Assembly: GCF_000835495.1 (NCBI RefSeq)
Contig: NW_015622548.1
Span: 930,001 to 994,000, forward strand
Reading direction: 5' to 3'
DNA length: 64,000 nucleotides
Source: Cladophialophora immunda
Taxonomy: Eukaryota; Ascomycota; Eurotiomycetes; Chaetothyriales; Herpotrichiellaceae
Within the stretch, counting starts at the first letter, position 1. Each line of letters begins with the position of its first letter. Below, piece after piece: positions 23,240 to 32,180 of this stretch. The position numbers and the translations under genes were made by a program. The notes under the pieces were generated by a model. The model was given only the letters and a program-made list of their open reading frames with translations, had not been told where the DNA came from and made no database searches.

Positions 23240-24593
23240 TCATCCCCTCTTTGGCTGAGCCTGGAACCTGTCCGTCGTGGTGCGCAGCAGCGTGGAGAGC
23301 GCGTTCCGACTGTCCCAGTTGCGGATCGTCCAGATCTCGACCTCTTTGCCGTCCACAATCTGCCTGCTCGACTTCAGCGGTTCGCCCACGGCGGCTTCCT
23401 CGGCCTCGTTGAGCCAGTCGCTCCATGCCGGCGTCCTAGGAGCCCAGCCCGCCTCCTTGACCCAGTTGCTCGTCCCCGTCACGGCGATGGCCTTCCACAG
23501 CGCCTCGGTGTAGGTAGGTGAATAGTTATCGACTTTTGCACTCCGAGGCGGCGTGCCTCCGTGCACCTCGATATGCTCCACCTCGAGTCTGGACAGGTCC
23601 CAGTGCTGGGCGGGGGGTAGCGCGGCACCGATCCAGTAAAAGATGTTGATGAGCATGTACGACCCCGCAAAGGCTGTCTGGGTCTGGATCTTGGCGTTGG
23701 CCAGCGAGATCACCCCACCCATGAGCAATAGGGTCGATATCAAAGAGAGTCCTCTATAGATGGCCGTGCTTTTCACCGAGTAGATACAGCGCTCGCTGGG
23801 GTTGAAGTAGAGATACCGCGCTGTGCGTTCTTCGCAGCTCACCACAATAAACGCACCTTGGGGGTACTTGATGACCACGTCGCCGGGCGGGGAGTGAGGA
23901 TCGGGTTTCGGGTCGTTGGGCGTGGGTGACCACTTGTTGGCGATACCGGTGACGGTGCTCAGGGCCGACAGTAGCACGGTCGCGAGCAACGACATTCTAA
24001 GAAGCGGTTGGTTCAGTGTGATGCTCCGGGGGGTCCCAACGGACCTTCAGACTTACCCGTCCTCGTAGTATATCGAAAGGCCCAACAATGCAGCGCTCAT
24101 GGCCGCGCCCAGAAATGCCAACCAGGCCAACGGACCGAACCTCTTGATGGACGGACGAGGCTTGTTGTTTTCTTTGACCCGCACGCAACTGACAGTGTTT
24201 GGACGCAGCTTGTCACCCCGGTGCAAGGCGTGGGCCACATGGTGGATGTCTTCCCCGGTGTTACCAGAGTGGACTCCAATGACTTTGGCTCCCGCGGTGG
24301 TCTCTAACTTTTCCGGGCGAGAGGGTCTGATGAAGATCTGAGGCGCAGGGAGGAGGCGGGGGACGTAGATGAGGTAGCTCAGGGTAGCGACTTGGGCGAT
24401 TGTCTCAACGGAACCTTCACCAAGGATGGCGAGGAAACCTGTATGAAGAGAGGAATGCTTAGCAGTTCTGATCTGGTGGATTTCCTGGGAGGGGTCGGTG
24501 TGCGTATAACCCGAATGGATTGGCTGTCGACTCACCAACGATGTCAAGCTGAAAGCCCTGGTTATTGCTGATGTACTGGTCGATGAACCGCAT
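23240..24593 (-). CDS. Polytopic membrane protein, function unknown
   Basis: Three exons on the minus strand (24593-24536, 24438-24057, 23996-23240) give 398 residues. The start MRFIDQYISNNQGFQLDIV precedes a 97-nt intron (GTGAGT to ATACAG); a second, 60-nt intron (GTAAGT to TTCTTAG) lies in a membrane region. At least four hydrophobic segments are visible: LAWLAFLGAAMSAALLGLSI, MSLLATVLLSALSTVTGI, GLSLISTLLLMGGVISLANA and AGSYMLINIFYWIGAAL. An early segment (ILGEGSVETIAQVATLSYL) may be partly buried. The C-terminal 100 residues are soluble, Trp-rich and charged. I believe this is a fungal-specific uncharacterised family, but cannot name it. It is the last of four same-strand genes running back from PLC. 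Confidence 0.8.
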
Positions 24594-25293
24594 CCTGGCT
24601 CACTTTGGGCAGGAAAAAGCAAACTGCTGGTATATCACAACGCAGCATCGGGTTGTGGCGTGGCAAGAAATAGTCGGTGAACATGCAGAAACAGAGGGCG
24701 GCGGTCGACAGCCAAAAGCATCAGAGTGTAGGAGCCGGCAGCAGCGGCATTATGGCCCCCAAAAACAATACAAAACTCTTACCTCGATTCCAGCCACCCA
24801 GGCCAGCCTTGTGATGGAGGGAGGACAAGTGTTTGGTCCAAGAGAGTCTTTGGTGGCAGGTAAATGGGGACCCATGGAAGCGTTTCACAGTCAGCTATGC
24901 TGCAGCCAAGCCAAGTACGAGTAACCCGTTATCGGTCATAGGCTGATGCTGCCCTATGCTCACCCCAGGCCCGCGAGCTGGTAGGTCTGACCCCCACGTG
25001 ACTCTACTGGGAGATCTCTGGCTTATGTCATCAATTCGGTCACGTGTCTACGCGTTCAAGGGTGGAACGAGGCTGGACCTGGCGAGTGACAGGGCTGACG
25101 AAGCCGGTGACTAGGCGATTTGTCGATGCAGTGTGTCTATTCCAACCATACCAACGAAGAACTTTCTTTGATGCTGCGTCCGTATAAATACGTATATGTA
25201 GATTTAGGAAGAATCGCCAGTGAAGCCAATTCTATCTTGGCTTGGGGTTTTATCACCCGTTTCCAAGGTTGAGTCCCTTACACGAACAGCCTC
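24594..25293. promoter_or_regulatory. Upstream region with paired CACGTG sites
   Basis: This lies upstream of the 398-residue membrane protein and downstream of the 498-residue one. Two palindromic CACGTG hexamers lie at 24995-25000 and 25041-25046, about 400-450 nt before the start codon at 24593. An AT-rich TATAAATACGTATATG sits near 25185. Confidence 0.4.
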
Positions 25294-26790
25294 TTACAGA
25301 AACCGCCTCCATCTCCGATTGCGTCGAGCCCGGTTGACCTTGTCCATCACGTCCTTCGACCCAAATGCAAACCAGTTGACCGCCATTGTGCGCTTGATGT
25401 TGTCCAAAGTCTGCTCAACGGCCGCAATGAACTTCTCACTGGGCACGACATTGGCCTCAACCACGCTTGCCAAAGCCGCTAGAAACTCGCGCTGCAATGC
25501 CTGGTTGTCCTGCTTCTCTGGCTCATCGGCGACCAAGGCAAGTTTCTTCTGCCCATTCAAAGACAGGTGCCTCGTGGAAATACCGCCGGCGCCATCTGAC
25601 GCGATGTACGCCTGCCCTATCCACAACCCAGCCGAGTTTGACTGCCAGTCCAGGTCAGTGTTCGTGTCGCGGATGACGTTGTGGTCGGTCGTGACCCTTT
25701 GGCAGACAAAGTGATCCGCGAGCTGGATCTGGAGAGGTAGAGGATCGGGGCCACCTTGAACTGGCGCGCTGCCACCGGCGTCAACACTGGCAATCTCTAT
25801 TTCGCGGGTCGGTTCGAGGCAGAAGACGACCTTGGCGAGGATGATGGCGACCTCCAGCCCGATCCATGGGTATGCCCACGCCGTGAGGCCGACTATTAAG
25901 ACGGTCGAAACCAAGTCAAGAACACCGCTGATGAGGATCAGGCCACCGGCAACCCTCAAGATTGGCTGCTCGTAATTCGCACGATACACTTGGAATCCGC
26001 TGAGGTTGTTGAGGTGGAAACTGAGGATTGCGCAAGTGACGTGCTCCCCAGCTGTAGGTATCTGAAGACAACGGTACTCAGGAGACCCCAACCGATTGAG
26101 CTGAACTTCAGATTTGCCCTGGCCGCGGGCAACTTGGGTCATGACTACAGCACCCAGCCACAGGCAGACACAGACGGTTTGCACGACGGTCAACAGCCGG
26201 CCAGTGCCCTCCGCCCCGTTCTGAACGGCCAGAAAGGTTTCCCCACTGTACAGGGCCAGATAGATGACGGATCCCACTAACAACCTCACGTAGTTGTTCT
26301 GCCTCAGTTGAACAGTGGACGCGCGCCCTCGTGCTTTGAACCACGCCTCGACCATGTAGGCTTCGGCGGGATTGTGGTTGATGATGAGGCTTGTCGTGTG
26401 ACGTTCAGCTGTCCCCGAAGGGATATGCCGCAGCTTTGGCATGAATCGGTTCACGTACTCGTCGTGGGCGTAGGACAACTCGGCCACGGTGTTGCGGTAG
26501 AGCTCGAAACTCCACAGGAGGATGCCCAGCTGCAACTTAGACAACACGCGCCCGGCGCCAATTCCAGCCACCACAAACGATGCAGGAAGGGAGCGACTGG
26601 CGATGAGTTTGACATTCTGCACCTTACCCGTCAAGACGGGGAGAAGTGTAAGGATCGAATTCATGCCGTTTATGTTCTGGACCGCTGACTGCCAATCCCT
26701 TCCGTGTGCGCCAGTAGCGAGATCCCGAGGGAGGACAACAGCTCGAGTTAAACCAAGGATAGCAAGGAAAATTGTGGGAAGTTGAAGCAT
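25294..26790 (-). CDS. Membrane protein with signal peptide, function unknown
   Basis: A single-exon minus-strand gene of 498 residues starting at ATG 26790. The N-terminus LQLPTIFLAILGLTRAVVLP resembles a signal peptide with cleavage near AVVLPRD. Further hydrophobic segments include LPASFVVAGIGAG, VRLLVGSVIYLALYSG, VVQTVCVCLWLGAVVM, ILRVAGGLILISGVLDLV and IGLEVAIILAKVVFCLE. The C-terminal 150 residues are soluble and end in a strongly basic RRNRRWRRFL. The layout (multiple membrane spans, then a soluble charged tail) resembles the 398-residue neighbour, but I see no clear sequence identity between them. The family is not recognised. Confidence 0.8.
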   Translation of the reverse strand: MLQLPTIFLAILGLTRAVVLPRDLATGAHGRDWQSAVQNINGMNSILTLLPVLTGKVQNVKLIASRSLPASFVVAGIGAGRVLSKLQLGILLWSFELYRNTVAELSYAHDEYVNRFMPKLRHIPSGTAERHTTSLIINHNPAEAYMVEAWFKARGRASTVQLRQNNYVRLLVGSVIYLALYSGETFLAVQNGAEGTGRLLTVVQTVCVCLWLGAVVMTQVARGQGKSEVQLNRLGSPEYRCLQIPTAGEHVTCAILSFHLNNLSGFQVYRANYEQPILRVAGGLILISGVLDLVSTVLIVGLTAWAYPWIGLEVAIILAKVVFCLEPTREIEIASVDAGGSAPVQGGPDPLPLQIQLADHFVCQRVTTDHNVIRDTNTDLDWQSNSAGLWIGQAYIASDGAGGISTRHLSLNGQKKLALVADEPEKQDNQALQREFLAALASVVEANVVPSEKFIAAVEQTLDNIKRTMAVNWFAFGSKDVMDKVNRARRNRRWRRFL

Positions 26791-27197
26791 GTTTTCCCAT
26801 TTCTCCCTCCTCTTCCCCTCCGCTTGTTCTTTGCACAGGTGAGAACATGGTCAAATCCCGTTGGGCTGAAAATTGCTTTAAATGCCCCCCGAATAACGTA
26901 TCCTGTCTCAGGTCACTCAGGGTGATCAACACTCAGATCCAGGGGTAAGTGTTCCAGCCTCATTGCCTCCCATCAGGCTGAAAAGCCCAAAACGGCTTCT
27001 TGCATAGTACAGGGGCGGACACGTGTCTGTTTCCATGTATCCGATACGGCGTCATTGAAACGGTCACAGTCTTGTCGCCGCTGGAGTTTTCATACCCTCG
27101 TATTGCTTGTTGTGGGTCTCGAGACATGAACCCCATGACTAGGCTCTGTTGGTTGTTGAAACAAGGCAACTGGTCTGCAGAATTCCAAGCCAGTTCC
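26791..27197. promoter_or_regulatory. Upstream region with palindromic GACACGTGTC
   Basis: A perfect 10-nt palindrome GACACGTGTC (27018-27027) lies about 230 nt before the start of the 498-residue membrane protein. It shares the CACGTG core with the upstream region of the adjacent membrane protein gene. Nothing else was recognised. Confidence 0.4.
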
Positions 27198-28301
27198 TTA
27201 CGAATGTCTCACCGCCCAATCATCCGGAAGTCGAAAGTCCGGCGGCAAGACGTATTGCCCACGACAATGACCAGGGCTTGAGCAGCCGTTGAGATTACAG
27301 CGGCCGTACAAGCGGCAGTAGCATTCGTCGGCGGGCGGGCATGCCAAGGAATTGAGCCGGTTTAGATCGATGTGAGAAGATTCGCCCCGCGGCATAAATA
27401 GGATGTGCCATATGTATGACAAGATGCGGCCAGCGATGCGGTCGTCAGGTGGTGCCGCCCTCTCGCCTTGGTCCAGCAGCCACTGGCGGAGAGCAACATA
27501 TTCATCGCGGGAATGTTGCCGCATACGCTCTCGGGAAACGACAAATTGCGCGCAGCACTGCGACCGGATGGCGTCTGTACGACCCAGCAACAATCCCGCA
27601 GAGCCCTTCCCCCCATCTGCCCCATCGCTGCCGAATAGATCCACGATCGCACGCGGGAGTGCCCTGTCCGAGACCAAGCGTAAGTTCCACGGCTCGAGCA
27701 CAGAGCGCGCCAGCGTTTCCAGGCTGCCCTGCGCAGGGGCCTCGGCAGGTGAACATGTGCTGGCGCTCCAGTCGCAACGTAGGTTGTGGTATCCGAACGG
27801 GGCGAGGGCGGCCGACACGTTCAAGGCGGCCAGGAGAGCTGCATTGTCGTAATCAGGAGCGTCATTGTGCCATGCCCAGCGAGAGCCGTGAACAAAGACG
27901 GCGCCAGCCGCAGGGAGGCGGTCGTAGTTGTCGATCAGGAAGGTGAGGTAGGCCATGGCTTCATGGCCCCGGTTCGCGGGCACTTGGAGATGCCATGAGG
28001 TCACGTCCTGGAGGTCAGTCCTGTACACGCACAGGTGGTAAGAGGCTGCCAGGGCGTCAAGCCATGAACGGTCTTCGGCGCCAACTCTTGCCACTACTAG
28101 TGTGGGCTTTGAGTTGTCTTCCAAGCCGGGACAGCTGCCGCGAGGTTCAGGGAGGGCGGTGGTGGAGGTCTTGTAGTGGATTCTAGCCCACGCGAAGGTC
28201 TTGGTAGTCGATCCCCAATCATGGTTGGCGTAGATGATGAGGAACAGGACTGTCCAGAACAAGAGGGCGTTGACTATCAGACTGCGCGTGGTCCGTCTCA
28301 T
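27198..28301 (-). CDS. DUF3431-family type II membrane protein
   Basis: The frame is open to 28562, but I place the start at ATG 28301. It gives 367 residues and begins MRRTTRSLIVNALLFWTVLF, a short basic tail followed by one signal-anchor helix; the upstream in-frame part is Cys/Ser-rich and does not look coding. The lumenal domain matches the fungal DUF3431 pattern as I know it: LVVARVGAEDRSWLDAL, then VPANRGHEAMAYLTFLIDNY, AAGAVFVHGSRWAWHNDAP and a late GRILSYIWHILF. The C-terminus is Cys-rich (ADECYCRLYGRCNLNGCSS). Such proteins look like secretory-pathway enzymes, but no activity is established. It is the third of four minus-strand genes here. Confidence 0.82.
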   Translation of the reverse strand: MRRTTRSLIVNALLFWTVLFLIIYANHDWGSTTKTFAWARIHYKTSTTALPEPRGSCPGLEDNSKPTLVVARVGAEDRSWLDALAASYHLCVYRTDLQDVTSWHLQVPANRGHEAMAYLTFLIDNYDRLPAAGAVFVHGSRWAWHNDAPDYDNAALLAALNVSAALAPFGYHNLRCDWSASTCSPAEAPAQGSLETLARSVLEPWNLRLVSDRALPRAIVDLFGSDGADGGKGSAGLLLGRTDAIRSQCCAQFVVSRERMRQHSRDEYVALRQWLLDQGERAAPPDDRIAGRILSYIWHILFMPRGESSHIDLNRLNSLACPPADECYCRLYGRCNLNGCSSPGHCRGQYVLPPDFRLPDDWAVRHS

Positions 28302-28832
28302 TAGGAAAAATATCACAATGTCGCAATAGCAACATTCTATCGCAAGATGGTCAAATTGGAACGTGGAATGGGATGAAAAAGAAAAGGATTCGCACCTGCA
28401 GCCGCGAGGTGCCGGGCGACCTTTATTAGAGCGGCGGCAGCTTGTTCCCCAAAATAGGTGCTTATCAAAACCCAGCCGCACGCCACAAATGCTAAGGATC
28501 ATGGCAGTTGCAAGTCTCAATTGAACTCCCATCCAAGGGACGATTGGTATTCCAATGCTCACGGGCCCTTTATGAGGCTCCGGTGATCTATATGATGATG
28601 TTACATAAGAAGAATAATAACCTTGATACTAGTAACAACAGACAAAAGAGCCTCCCCTGAATTGTCAATAGTAGCGACAAGAAAAGAAATGTCCGTTGCC
28701 AGACGGGTTGTCAGTCTAGTGTGTGTCATCAGGTCATATATGCTTTTTGGGTATCTCTTGTGAAAATCAAACTCCCGCGCCATTGTGGTGGACCGTTGGT
28801 ACAAAGTATGCGTGATGCATATGCAGTTCCCC
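28302..28832. other. Intergenic region DUF3431 gene - PLC
   Basis: This holds the promoter or leader of the DUF3431 gene and the 3' flank of the PLC gene, including AT-rich bases around 28590-28640. No gene was supported. Confidence 0.45.
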
Positions 28833-31800
28833 TTACTTTTTGGTAACTTTCTCCTCGATCTCACGGTTAGATCGTCTGGCCGCATCCACCTCTTCGACAC
28901 TGGACCCACGCTCCCTGCCTCGGTCACTTGACAGTCCGCGTGAAAGAAAATCTCGAAGCACGTTTGGTCGGGAAGTCCGCTCGTTGACGTCTTGCAATGA
29001 CCAGGGCATCAGCTTGGGCTCCTGCTTGGCGATTTTGCAAAACAGAGTCGAGAATATGAACTCTTCTCCTTGTCCGTTAAACAGGGGGAGATGTCGGTAT
29101 CCTTTCTGCAGGCTGCCGAGCTTGGCTGTAAACGCCGCGAGCTGTCTGACACCTTTGCCCGTGTGCCTTCCGTCGTCCGAGTTCAGGACGATGAAACGAA
29201 CGAAGACAAGCTCGGGGTATTTGGTCTCAAGGCAGAGCTCAATGTTCTCGCCAAATTGAGGGTTGTACCCATTGCCAAACCGGATCTGGGTTTGCCGCCG
29301 ATATGGTGATCCAATGCCATGGTAACCGTTGGAGTAGGTCTCGGTGCCACCAGTGCCGTTTGCTATTCCCCGAGCTCGGTCCTCTGCGCTGAACATTTGA
29401 ACCTCGATGAACGGATTCAAAGGAGTGTCCTTGCCCATGTTCGTCGCTCGGGGCAGTTGTTGAGCTGAAATCACTTGGACCGAGAACCTGATCTTATACC
29501 GAGGCAATTTCACTCGATGCTCGAAGTCTCCGGGCTTAGTACGGGGCTTTCTGAGGTAGTCCGGCTTCAACACATAGCCATACGCATCTGTTCCGGCAGC
29601 AAACATTGCCTGGTTCATCTGCATATGAGCGTCAAAAGTCTGCCAGTTGAGGGCAACCATCTGGACACCCCTCCTCCAGAAGGTGTTAGGATCAAAGTTG
29701 GACGACTGGAATCGCAGAGTCTTAGGATAGACCCGGCACAGGTGGTGAAGATTGTGATCCTCAAAGAGAGCTTTGTGCTCTGTCGAACGACAGATCTCAA
29801 TGGCCCTGTTTTCGTTGAGTGAGAATATATGATTGTATTGCTGGAAGCGAAGGTCTTTGGCGTCGCGGAGAGTATAGCCTTTCATATAAACGCCGAGAGC
29901 AGACAGCTGGGAGCCCACTTTGCTCAGCTTCGGGGCACGGCGCTGATTCTCGATAGTTGAAGGCGAGGTGGGTGGGACATCACTCTCCTCATCGGGACTG
30001 CTGTCGCTCGTTGCCGTGACCGATCGGTCAGTCGGAGAGTAGATGGTCTCTGGGGGTGTGACCAATGCAGGACTCGAGACATATGGTACCTTTGGAAGGA
30101 TCCAGTTTGTTGGTTGGGTATTGAGCCGGTTCGGAGAACTTGCGCTCCGATCTCGATTTGCGGGGCCAGGACGCCGCGAGGCCGTGAGGTCAGCGTGAAG
30201 CTCGGTGGACTTAACTTTGATGAGGATTTTGTACTTGAGGTCTTCGGGCGAAGGAAGTTGTGTGGTAAATCCGGGCAAAGGGTAAACAAGAAGCCGCTCT
30301 CCGAACACGTCATTCATGATGTGCACCATTTTGGCTTGTTGCTCGGCATCACAGTGGACTTCTAGAGAAATGATCACCGGGTAAGGGCTGACATCGAAGG
30401 CGCATCTTTGAATGGCGTTAATACAATCGGAGAAGAGCACGGAACTGGTCCTTGTGCGACCGTGAGTCACCCTCGGCTGACCGTCTTGACCGTTCCAGCA
30501 GTCAATTTCAACGCATCGACATCCGTGTCGCAACGCCGTGAGGTAGGTCTCGGCGGAGGCCGTGCCTCCCACTTGCCAACCGGTCAGATAGGTGTTGTGA
30601 GAGCTTGAAATAAAGTATTCGCCAAGAGGCTGATCAAACTTGGGAACGGAAGGTTCGGGAATGGAATAGACGTGGCAATCCTTGGAGACAATGAACGATG
30701 CAAAAGCGTTGGCGTCAATGAGACCGGATTTTTGCGTAGATGCATCCTCCGGGAAAGACATTGCTACCAAGTCGTTGATCTTCTCGTCCCAGACACTAGG
30801 GTCTGCAAGAGAGTGGATGTCAATCCCTTGATGGCGTTTCAGGAAGTTGACGAACTGAGACCTTGACACGCCCTTGGCATTATCGCCTCTCACGTCGTCG
30901 AAGATCTTCCTGATGTCGCTTCTTTCTCGAAGACGTCTCAGGAAGTCCCTGAATTGGGGATAGTCCAAGAGGTCTGACTTATTGACGTCAACGGAATGAA
31001 AATGTTCCTCCAACTCCCTCTCGGGAATGTGGATATGGAGTTTACGACAAAGCACCTGAATGGCAGGAAGGTCAAGCCCATCAGCCTTGGCCGTATTGGG
31101 TTTGACCGTCTGCTTCGCCATTTCATTGTCCCAGTGAGCTCGCACGACCGACTCGCGTTCGGTGGAGCCAACCATGCTCATCATCAGCTCCTCTCGGTGC
31201 TTTGCCAGGCTCTCTAATGTTTCGACCCAGAGTCGGAGGTCTCGGTGGTTGCGAGCAACAAGGTGCAATGACTTGACCTGCTTCGCCGAATCCGAGCTGG
31301 TATAGTTGATGGTGAAACACAGTTCGGGGTCGACGGCTTCACCTCGGAGCTGTGACTGGAAGCTCGCAGCTTCTTCGCCACTTCGGATGCTCTTAATGTT
31401 GTCAATATGGAAGACTTTGGTTGTCACAGCACCCTTCCACGAGACACGGGAGCCCTCGACGTCCATGAAGAATAGTTTCTCTTGCTTTTTATTCTTGGTA
31501 ATCTTGGTCAATGGGCAACCGGCCACCAAGTGTTCTGGGACGCACGGAGCTTGGCCCTCGGGACTCGTGTCAATCAACGTCGTGGGCTCGCTGGAGATGC
31601 TCATGGCATCACCATACAGCCCCAACCCCGTCTGGAGGTCCAAGGGCAGGGCATCCAAGGACGGGGAGTCCATTGAGTAACCAATTGCAACGGCATTCTT
31701 GCTGTCACTTCGGCGTCTGGTGATTGGGCCTGTGCTTTCATCACGACGAGAATGCGCCGACGATGAAGCCTTTCTCCGCAGAGTCTGTCGAGCAGAGGAC

Positions 31801-32180
31801 ACGCCATCTTTGGCACTTTGGGAGAGCTTGCGCATGATTCCGACGGATCTGGGGCCGGCCGGGAGTTCCTTCGGAGGCGAGAAGACATGAGGAGAGACAA
31901 GGCTCTCGCCCAGCTCAAGTGGAACCGGGGTCCCAAGGTGAGGTAGGTGGTAGATTGAATGAGACACCAAGGGAGAAGATTGTATGGAGCTGATATAAGG
32001 GCTCTGGGTCATGGAGGATGCGCTGTTGGCAGAGGCTGGAGTGACAGAGGAGGATAGATGAAGAGCCGTGTTCACCCGCTGGTTTGAGGGCATGCGAGCC
32101 AAGACACGCGGATGAGGCGACGGGGAGTTGTCCCGGCTCCTCAGCGCCCTGGTAGAGGGCGAGGGGGTTGCAGAGATCAT
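28833..32180 (-). CDS. PLC1: Phosphoinositide-specific phospholipase C
   Basis: Cleaves PIP2 to inositol trisphosphate and diacylglycerol at the plasma membrane, with Ca2+. It is one uninterrupted exon of 1115 residues, taking ATG 32180 rather than the in-frame GTG at 32186. The first 215 residues are disordered and Ser/Pro-rich. A PH-like domain covers about 217-335 (KKQEKLFFMDVEGSRVSWKG) and EF-hand-like segments about 370-500. Catalytic X domain (about 517-660): His528 in SSSHNTYL and His573 in VTHGRT, the two family histidines, plus CVEIDCWNG. A Ser/Pro linker precedes the Y domain (VGSQLSALGVYMKGYTLRDA and NFDPNTFWRRGVQMVALNWQ), then a C2 domain (IRFSVQVISAQQLPRATNMG). The long N-terminus is typical of filamentous-fungal delta-type PLC. 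Confidence 0.96.
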   Translation of the reverse strand: MISATPSPSTRALRSRDNSPSPHPRVLARMPSNQRVNTALHLSSSVTPASANSASSMTQSPYISSIQSSPLVSHSIYHLPHLGTPVPLELGESLVSPHVFSPPKELPAGPRSVGIMRKLSQSAKDGVSSARQTLRRKASSSAHSRRDESTGPITRRRSDSKNAVAIGYSMDSPSLDALPLDLQTGLGLYGDAMSISSEPTTLIDTSPEGQAPCVPEHLVAGCPLTKITKNKKQEKLFFMDVEGSRVSWKGAVTTKVFHIDNIKSIRSGEEAASFQSQLRGEAVDPELCFTINYTSSDSAKQVKSLHLVARNHRDLRLWVETLESLAKHREELMMSMVGSTERESVVRAHWDNEMAKQTVKPNTAKADGLDLPAIQVLCRKLHIHIPERELEEHFHSVDVNKSDLLDYPQFRDFLRRLRERSDIRKIFDDVRGDNAKGVSRSQFVNFLKRHQGIDIHSLADPSVWDEKINDLVAMSFPEDASTQKSGLIDANAFASFIVSKDCHVYSIPEPSVPKFDQPLGEYFISSSHNTYLTGWQVGGTASAETYLTALRHGCRCVEIDCWNGQDGQPRVTHGRTRTSSVLFSDCINAIQRCAFDVSPYPVIISLEVHCDAEQQAKMVHIMNDVFGERLLVYPLPGFTTQLPSPEDLKYKILIKVKSTELHADLTASRRPGPANRDRSASSPNRLNTQPTNWILPKVPYVSSPALVTPPETIYSPTDRSVTATSDSSPDEESDVPPTSPSTIENQRRAPKLSKVGSQLSALGVYMKGYTLRDAKDLRFQQYNHIFSLNENRAIEICRSTEHKALFEDHNLHHLCRVYPKTLRFQSSNFDPNTFWRRGVQMVALNWQTFDAHMQMNQAMFAAGTDAYGYVLKPDYLRKPRTKPGDFEHRVKLPRYKIRFSVQVISAQQLPRATNMGKDTPLNPFIEVQMFSAEDRARGIANGTGGTETYSNGYHGIGSPYRRQTQIRFGNGYNPQFGENIELCLETKYPELVFVRFIVLNSDDGRHTGKGVRQLAAFTAKLGSLQKGYRHLPLFNGQGEEFIFSTLFCKIAKQEPKLMPWSLQDVNERTSRPNVLRDFLSRGLSSDRGRERGSSVEEVDAARRSNREIEEKVTKK

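Noticed and set aside
28302..28562. N-terminal extension of the DUF3431 protein
   Set aside because: The extension is Cys/Ser-rich with poor codons. The ATG at 28301 is followed at once by a normal signal-anchor.
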